Shown here: positions 57,165-64,000 of the stretch, piece by piece | Layout: each line of letters begins with the position of its first letter | Numbering within the stretch: position 1 is the first letter of the stretch | Origin: Chelonoidis abingdonii | Lineage: Eukaryota; Chordata; Testudines; Testudinidae | DNA length: 64,000 nt | Assembly (NCBI RefSeq): GCF_003597395.2 | Contig: NC_133770.1 | Coordinates: forward strand, 35,349,683-35,413,682 | Reading direction: 5' to 3' | Made by a program: the position numbers and the translations under genes | The notes under the pieces: generated by a model | Seen by the model: the letters and a program-made list of their open reading frames with translations, nothing else | Databases searched by the model: none | What the model was told of the DNA's origin: nothing

Positions 57165-58812
57165 ACACAGGAAGACACATCTAAAGCTTTAATGAAACAT
57201 GGAAGTGTATTAAGTTATTGATTACATTTACATATTTAAATGATCCTACTTACAGTAATACTACTTAAGATACAATATTTGGTAAAAACAGCTAATATAT
57301 TTAAGTCTTCAAGTTTTGGTAATGTTTTCTACCAAGTGTAAGAGTAGAAAGCAAGGTTTCCATAGATGAATAAGTGTCCTTAATCAGAAAAAATCCAATT
57401 GGCTGCAAAATACAAACTTACTATGATGGATTGCTGACATCTACAGAAAATGCAGTATTAAAAAGGTATTTTAATGTATATTTACAAGAAACTGCTTAGT
57501 AGTTTGTTCCAATATGGAGATCAGTTACTTGATTAATTAAGAAGGATGTGCCTAGGCTTGTCTTTGCTTTAATGCACCAGAAATAATCCCTCCACAAAAA
57601 GTGTACTAGAAAAATATACAACTGTACAATAGGAAGAGGATAGAAAAGTTGAATACCGTGGAAAAAATTTATTAGTCTATACAGGTGAGTCTTCTGAAAC
57701 AGATAAACCATTGGCTGTTTACAGTAAACCCAAGTGAAATACTCATTGCAATAGTATTTTCCCCAGAGATCCAAAAGCAATGTGACTTTCCCCATACTTA
57801 GTGTCTGACAGGAAATTATGTTTCTGAACAAATAGCCACACAAAGCAGTTGTGCGATATAGGCCTTCATAGCCATAAGTGAGCTACAGTTTGAGATATAT
57901 ATATGTACATTACCAATGCTTAGGAAAAGAGTGTCTGGACTTAAGTGTGGCAAGCTGATTCTCAATGAAAGAATAAAAAAAAAAAAAAGACACCATTCAA
58001 ATCCTTGGCCAAAAAATGAAGACTCTACAGCAGGACTACAGTGGGCAGCATCATAAAGACTACTGTGCAAGAATGCCATAAATTTAATAGATAAATATGA
58101 CAGGATTAAAACGCCAGTTAAACAATCAAGTTATCAACTGAAGTGATGATTTTTTTTTTAAAAAATCCCCTAATGTGTTTGCTCAACTTCTCAAAGGAAA
58201 TATTAGAAATCTCTTCAAAAAGTGTTCAGTTTAACTATAAACTGGCAGAGGCCATAGTTTAGATAGCTCTGCTTAATGAAAAAGAATTTGTAACAGACTT
58301 GGCTGTAAGAATTGTGTAATCATGTTGTTTATGTTATACAGTACCAACAAGGACAAGCATTTATCAGTAAAAGATATCACATTTTAGCTTGCATCATTTT
58401 TAGGATGTGTGCATATAAAGCAATTCTATAATTCTAACAGTACTTAAACAAAAAAAATCCAGACAAAAAGCAGACAGAATGCAGCAAAGTATATTTGATA
58501 GATGGATTTTTTTTTTTTTTTTTTTTAAGAGTAGTTACATGATGAATGTATAAGGTCATAAAATTTGAGTGCATTTGTTCTTGCACACTATTTTATGCTA
58601 CATATAAAAACCTGAAGATTGCAAGATGGGCATGCTTACCATAACATTTTTCAACTGGGAAAGCTGCTGAGCATGTTTTCCTACAAATGTTCACCACCAT
58701 GATACAAAACAAATATGTGCAAACTGCAAGGTCCCTAAAAATAGCAGTTAATGAATTTACAGAAAGGTGACACTATCTGTTTAAATATGCAAGAGGATAA
58801 GCTTCCCAGAGT
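57165..58812 (-). other. RAB18: Putative RAB18 3' UTR
   Basis: AT-rich sequence directly downstream of the RAB18 stop with no recognised transposon, which fits a 3' untranslated region. It contains several T-runs on the plus strand (A-runs in the transcript), for example near 58145 and 58510. The end is inferred. An ATTAAA hexamer on the minus strand at 57193-57188 is followed within about 10-35 nt by a TG-rich stretch, as expected of a poly(A) site. A canonical AATAAA on the minus strand at about 57673-57668 is an alternative, shorter end. Confidence 0.45.
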
Positions 58813-61160
58813 TTATAACATAGAGCAGTATCCACCACAGGCTCTTTCTCCATAGCTTTCTTCCTGATTTGATAACTTTACGCCTCGGTTTTGGCTCTCA
58901 CTTTCCCACAGTCCAGGAGTCTGAATGATTTTTTCAACAAGTTCTTCAAAGGCACACTGAACACCATCACATGTTTTTGCACTTGCCTCTGGGGGAAGAG
59001 AGATTTAAGAAGTCAAGCAAGCATTAATGTATCTTTCACCATCTTCTTACTTTAACTGGAGAGAACCAACAGGTGTTAAACTCAACATGCATCCTACACT
59101 TTTGGTACAGAAGGGAAAGTAGTCACAGATGAACAGCAAGTCCTAGTAGTTAAGGCAGTAAGATGACTGACTCTCTACAGACAGATATGAGCTTTCACAT
59201 GCTATGTGAAATATTATTCTAACAATTGGCATGTTCAAGTTTTTTTGTTGTTTTTTTTTTTAAACTTGAAAGTCTAGCAATGTTAAAGGGTCTATTATAC
59301 TTTACAGAACAGCCTTGTACTGACATAAAACAAGTCTTGTAATAAGCTAGGTACTGAGTTAGCAGGATATATGGTCTAGTCATTAAGAGTAGTCACAGTG
59401 AGTGAAGTTTCTACTAGACATCACCAAGTTTAATCCCACTTAGAGAGGTTTCTTAATATGGGAGAATGGAATAGAGAATGGTATTAGGAACATAAAGCAG
59501 TCTTTATTTTGACCACAGCATTTAGATATAAAGGTAATGGATGCACTGGGAGCGTACAGACTGAAAAAAACGACTCCAGCTCCAGTCAGGCAGTTTCATC
59601 TGCCATGAGTCTAGAAATTTGGTTAGACTCATTTTAAGACCAGTCTAAACAAGATGGGAATACCTATCTTGAGGATGTTGAGGCTTAAGTTACATTTTTT
59701 AAAGCACTTAAACAATGCAGCTGAAAGGTACTATTAGATTAGTCAGCTGATACAGTAAAATTTTCACCTTGGCGATCCTGGAAAAATGGAATCTAACCAC
59801 AGTTTTATTTGTTACATAATGGTAACTTAAAATATCATGTAGGCTTTACATATATCTTCAAGAGCATACCTATGAACAACATGGAATGTTTTCTTGCAAA
59901 TTTGAGACCTTCATTCCTGTCAACTGCACGGTTTTCCTGCAAGAAGAAACAGTACATTATATGCTGTGACAGAAGTATAAGTATAAAACTACTGAAGATA
60001 ATTTTTCCAAGTTTGCTTACCTTATCAATCTTGTTTCCAACTAACATTTTAACTATGTCATTCCTTGTGCAGTATGTCTCCAATTCATTTAGCCAATTGT
60101 CCAGTTTGACAAAGGTGTCTCTTCTTGTGACATCATAAACTGAAAAATATTGCCAATGGTCACTAACCTTATTTAACACCTTATTTTAAAGACGTTTCCA
60201 AATAATTTATTGCAACTATTAAGTGACTGCAGACATTCAAAATCTGATTTATTTTTTAAAAGATTTGTAGACAGATCAGCATAATTTCAAGTTATTGCAC
60301 ATACAACAGGACACGAATGGGGCTGAGAATCCTCTTAGAGCCAAGGTGCTCTGTATTTAAGGCTAACAATCACCAAAATTATTTTTGCCCCTAGATTTTT
60401 TGTCCACCGTTCAACTCCAGCAACAGCGAAAACAGACATTGTGCTCCAAGTGCCTAGTAAGGAGGCTTCCAACACACAGTGAGGCAAATATCCAAAAGCA
60501 AAGCAATAGTTATCTTCAGAGGGCAGATGCAAGAAGTAAGGTTTTTTGACCCAGTTCTCCTTTCCTTCTGTCTGAAGCACAGACTTCTTAATCAAAACCA
60601 CAGTCTTTTCTAAATGACATTGGGGTGTGATAAAAAGGTCATCACTGTTGGGAGCACAATGGATGATATGTTTTATTTAACTAAAATATTGAGACTTGTC
60701 TACATGGCACTGTTCATCTTGATTATGGGGGAGTGTGCATTGTTGGTACCTTTTAGTATGTGCCAGCAGAGTTTACATGGGATAGTAAGAGCACAACATT
60801 TTAGCGTGCTCTACATTTCACATCCCTGTAGTCAGAACTGTGACGCGGTGTATACAAGCTGTGATGGATTTCTTTTGGAAAGAAGGGAGGTGGTTTCCTG
60901 ATGGAAAGAGATGCTCAGGATACTTAGATACTCCAGTAACTGGGAGCATTGAACTAGAAGCCAAGAATTTCAGTATTGAACAGCCAAACATAGTTGGAGA
61001 AGAATTAGTTGGTCTTTAACTTTTTCAAAAAACTAGAAAAAAAAAAATCAAAGGTTTTAAAGTGGTACATTGAGTAGCATTACTTACCTAGGATAACACC
61101 CTGTGCTCCTCTATAGTAGCTGGGCGTTAATGTTCTGAACCGCTCCTGACCTGCAGTATC
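58813..61160 (-). CDS. RAB18: RAB18 small GTPase, last four coding exons (5' part outside window)
   Basis: Four exons with consensus splice sites read in order on the minus strand: 61160-61088, 60139-60021, 59936-59870 and 58988-58813 (73, 119, 67 and 176 nt). They join in phase to 144 codons plus a TAA stop, which is residues 63-206 of the usual 206-residue protein. Seen: the G3 motif DTAGQE opens the first exon, G4 NKID ends the second, and G5 (EASAK) spans the third-fourth junction. The C-terminus is ACGGYCSML, a CaaX-like box whose Cys would be prenylated; the human protein ends CSVL. Known of the family: Rab18 is a membrane-anchored GTPase acting at ER-lipid droplet contacts, regulated by the RAB3GAP complex. 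The DTAGQ Gln needed for GTP hydrolysis is intact, and no stop or frameshift is seen, so the gene looks functional. The exons for the P-loop and switch I are not between 61160 and 64000 and must lie past the right edge. Confidence 0.97.
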
Positions 61161-61907
61161 CTAAAAATATTCAGAACGTTTTCCATTACTGTACTTGCAC
61201 AAAATAATCTACTCTATGTGCTACTGAAAGAAAGTACAGCATCTGCAAGATCTAATTAACACGATGATAAAGAAACTTCAGAACAATCATGGAATATAGC
61301 ACCAAAGGAATCAAGTTTAATTACCTTTAGATGAAATACAATTAAGATTAGATGCAGAGTTGATAAGACTTTTGCTTTAGGAAGTGGCTTTTAAATTCTC
61401 AGCATTTAAGTAAAATAAGCCACTCTACAATTATATAGGGCACTCACTTCCACTAAGGCTATTGCTGCTCTACAGCTAGCAGGCAAGTGAGACACCAGTG
61501 CAACAGTTTCACTTGTTTCTAAGTGAACATTTTAGGTTTGCAAAACACTGCAAAGTCTCATGATAACAAGATAATATATGGCTTTTCACTGCCCAGTATT
61601 TGATAATTAGCTTCAAACCACAGAAAACATGTTTAACACGAATAGGGAAAACCAAGCAGAAGTACCAAAAAATTGATCATGTTCCTTCTTAAACTGAAGT
61701 AGCTTGTGAAATCAGATTTATATCTTAGGACTTTATGAACTTAAAGGACGAATGGGTCTGCAGAGACCAAGTACTAAAATACTGATTACATATGCTTGGT
61801 TGTAGATACTTTATGCATGCATCAGAAACAGAGAAGCTCATTCACTCAAACTTTGTCCCAGTTTAGAAGCGTATTGCTTACAAACAAGTAAATGCCACTC
61901 AATCTAC

Positions 61908-61992
61908 CTCCAAAAGAGCAGTCATTCCAATAACTAAGATATCAGCAACGTTTTTCCATTCAGATTCAAAATTCACTCCACCACCATAGATC
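61908..61992 (-). other. Possible cryptic or poison exon in RAB18 intron
   Basis: On the minus strand an AG acceptor precedes 61992 and a GAG/GTAGAT donor follows 61908, bounding 85 nt. One frame is open through all 28 codons (begins IYGGGVNF). In the phase set by the preceding RAB18 coding boundary, however, it would meet a TGA at the ninth codon. If it is ever spliced in, it would shift frame and truncate the protein. This is seen only as splice-like signals with a weak pyrimidine tract, and chance is quite possible. Confidence 0.2.
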
Positions 61993-62640
61993 CTGAATAT
62001 TCAAGGCTCAATGTGAGTGGAGTGCAGAACACTTTGGTGAAGAGAAAAGTCTACCCCCACCCCCATACTCCCCATCTCAAACCAGAGCCAGAGCACAGGA
62101 TTCCTTTGCAAACACCTCTCACCAGTCTACACCTGGGGACTGTTATCCAGGCCACCTGAACCACAGAAATGCAGAACTCTGGCCCCTCCACCAGCCCGTT
62201 TCCCTACCAGACACCACTGTGGTTTTCTAGACTGGCATGGAGATCGTACCACTGTACATGGGTGCACAGAAACCAGTAATCTTCCTAGCACTTACTGAAC
62301 ATGTTTTATGCCGCATTCTTGAGTTTAGCATGGACCATGAGTGACTGTAGTGGTCACAGAGAGAGCCAGCAGTTTTATAACTTAGGTTTGTGTTTTGGAG
62401 ATGCAGGGCATAAAGGGAAAGATAACTTCTCTTTTCTTTTGAGTAGGATTCTCTCTACGAATGATTCAGCCTGTCTCTTCAGGAAAGAGTATGCAGGTGT
62501 CCTATCTGGCTCATTTTCTTCCTCCCAGGAAAGAGTTCTGCTGCTCTGTGACTCTTGCCTCAGAGAGGAAATGTTCCATTGACTCCTGTTCTCTCTCATA
62601 TGCTTATGAGGCCCTTATATCGCTGTGTCCATTTTCTCAG

Positions 62641-62940
62641 GCCTGGTCTACACTGGGAGGGGAGGAATTAGCTGAAGTTGAATAACTTAAATCATGTTAT
62701 TCACGTAGCTAAGTTGACATACTTAGATCTACTTACTGCAGTGTCTTCACTATGGTGAGTCAACTGCTGCCGCTCCCCCATCGACTCTGCCTGCACCTCT
62801 CACTAAGTTGGAGTACAGGACTCGACAGGAGAGCTCATGGGGAAATCGATTTATCGCATCTAGACTAGACATGACAAATCGATCCCCACTGGATCAATCG
62901 CTGCCCACCGATCTGGCCAGTAGTGAAGACATACCCTCAG
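62641..62940. mobile_element. MITE of Harbinger type in RAB18 intron or upstream region
   Basis: The left end GCCTGGTCTACACTGGGAGG and the right end AGTAGTGAAGACATACCCTC are imperfect inverted repeats. The interior has ATCGATTTATCGCATCTAGACTAGACATG, typical of such turtle MITEs. Non-coding, about 300 bp. Confidence 0.7.
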
Positions 62941-63264
62941 GAGTCATATCCACTCTACTTTGCTTGATCGAGGATGTGTTTGGAGATCTGACTGTAAGCG
63001 CCTACCTCAGAGCCTACAATTTGGTACTTGACGTATGCAGCACTTTTGCTATCAAAGCAAGGGAAGTATCCTCGATCTGTATTTTTCTCCCTCCTATACT
63101 CTGCTTCTTTCATCAGACAGCCATCACCAGAATTGCTCCATTTTGCTTAGCAGTGAAAGATAGAGTTTCAAGCAGCCCGCCACCACAGAGCAACTGACAG
63201 CCCTGGAATTCCAGTGGTTGTTCTATAACAGAGGTGGAGTCTGTGATCATAAAACACGAGCCCT
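62941..63264. other. No recognised feature
   Basis: Short frames only. Confidence 0.4.
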
Positions 63265-63796
63265 GTGTGACAAAGCAGGGGGTTTTCTGTGTTTTCCAGG
63301 GGGTTGCATGCAGAGGGGGTGAGACTCAGTGTCCCTGGGTGTTACTGGTTTAACAAGGTGAGGAGAGAGGGAGTTTGTTGTTACAGAGGACCGGAGAGGG
63401 AACTTGGGACCCCAGCTGATGGCCTGGAGAATGGATACCCCGGAGACTGACTCCTGTGCTGAGTCTCCAGGTCACCACAGCTGGTTCTGGCCAGTGGGAG
63501 GACAATGGGCTACAAAGAGAGGACCCCAGTGACCTGACCGGCTGGTTCTGGCCAGAGGAGAGCTGAGAGGAGAGGAGACCCAAGCCTTCCTGTTTACAAA
63601 CCTGTTTACCTGGAGAGTAGACAATGGAAAGAGGCGGGACTTGAGGCTGGGCATATTGGAGGCCCAGCTGGGAAGCAGAGGGTGGGACTGGAGAGAGGGA
63701 ACAGGCAGAGTCCACCTGGCTGCAGGAAGACTGGGATATGCTGGGCTGAAGGAGGCCAGGCTTGAGGCCCTGAGAGTTTCCTGTGCTGTGTTCGAC
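63265..63796. repeat. LTR-like or unclassified repeat, interrupted by CR1
   Basis: Starts TGTGTGACAAAGCAGGGGG and is purine-rich. An internal imperfect repeat, GCTGGTTCTGGCCAGTGGGA and GCTGGTTCTGGCCAGAGGAG, lies about 60 bp apart. It resembles the 5' part of a turtle LTR element, but its other end is not seen because a CR1 begins at 63797. Confidence 0.4.
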
Positions 63797-64000
63797 TCAT
63801 AGACTCATAGGTCAGAAGGGACCAATATGATCATCTAGTCTGACCTCCTGCACAAAGCAGGCCACAGAACCCTACCCATCCACTTTTATAAAAAACCCCA
63901 ACCTACGTCCGAGTTATTGAAGTCTTCAAATTGTGGTTTGAAGACCTCAAGCAGAGAGTCCACCAGCAAGTGACCCATGCCCCACGCTGCAGGGGAAGGC
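63797..64000 (-). mobile_element. CR1 LINE 3' end, continues past the window
   Basis: The plus strand reads ACTCATAGACTCATAGGTC, GTCTGACCTCCTGCACAAAG, then GAGTTATTGAAGTC and GTGACCCATGCCCCACGCTGC. It is the same subfamily as 22821-23824 but without that copy's private variants. Confidence 0.9.

Noticed and set aside
1..64000. CRISPR arrays, bacterial operons, phage or toxin systems
   Set aside because: Intron-containing vertebrate DNA; the only regular tandem array (53999-54206) has no spacers.

Overview
The window is vertebrate genomic DNA, most likely from a turtle (inference). It is AT-rich and intron-bearing. It carries many CR1 LINE tails of the form that ends in a repeated GAGTCTAT motif, together with DIRS, Penelope-like, Ty3/gypsy, Harbinger, hAT, L2 and MIR remnants. 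There is no bacterial-style gene density, and most short open frames lie inside transposons.

One host gene can be named with confidence: the last four coding exons of RAB18, on the minus strand at 58813-61160. They encode residues 63-206 of a 206-residue small GTPase, with the DTAGQE, NKID and SAK motifs and a C-terminal CSML prenylation box. The first exons lie beyond the right edge. The ~57 kb on its 3' side is mostly intergenic transposon territory.

Layout: 0-9 kb holds a 929-bp solo LTR (1390-2318), CR1 and MIR fragments, and a second LTR family (7961-8915) inserted in an old LINE. 9.3-12.2 kb is unique AT-rich DNA with three weak exon-like signals. 12.3-14.8 kb is a Harbinger/PIF DNA transposon with a broken DDE transposase and a convergent accessory ORF. 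16.8-20.6 kb holds MITEs and GC-rich repeats. 22.8-24.0 kb has CR1 ends in inverted orientation around a 100-N assembly gap. 24.5-31.1 kb is a structurally complete but decayed DIRS-type tyrosine-recombinase retrotransposon, carrying its own LTR insertion and itself interrupting a MITE. 32.5-33.1 kb is a Penelope-like remnant with a GIY-YIG-like region. 33.2-39.8 kb is a three-level nest: a Harbinger copy inside a Ty3/gypsy element inside a CR1. 45.5-51.1 kb is a second, different DIRS element on the minus strand. 51.4-55.1 kb has hAT MITEs, a 52-bp tandem repeat and an L2 reverse-transcriptase remnant. 57-61.2 kb is RAB18, and 62.6-64 kb holds a MITE, an LTR-like segment and another CR1.

The transposon coding regions show stops, frameshifts and altered catalytic residues, so none looks competent. 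No new host system was found. The most notable content is the pair of complete DIRS architectures, the nested insertions with readable target-site duplications, and a few unassigned exon-like signals.
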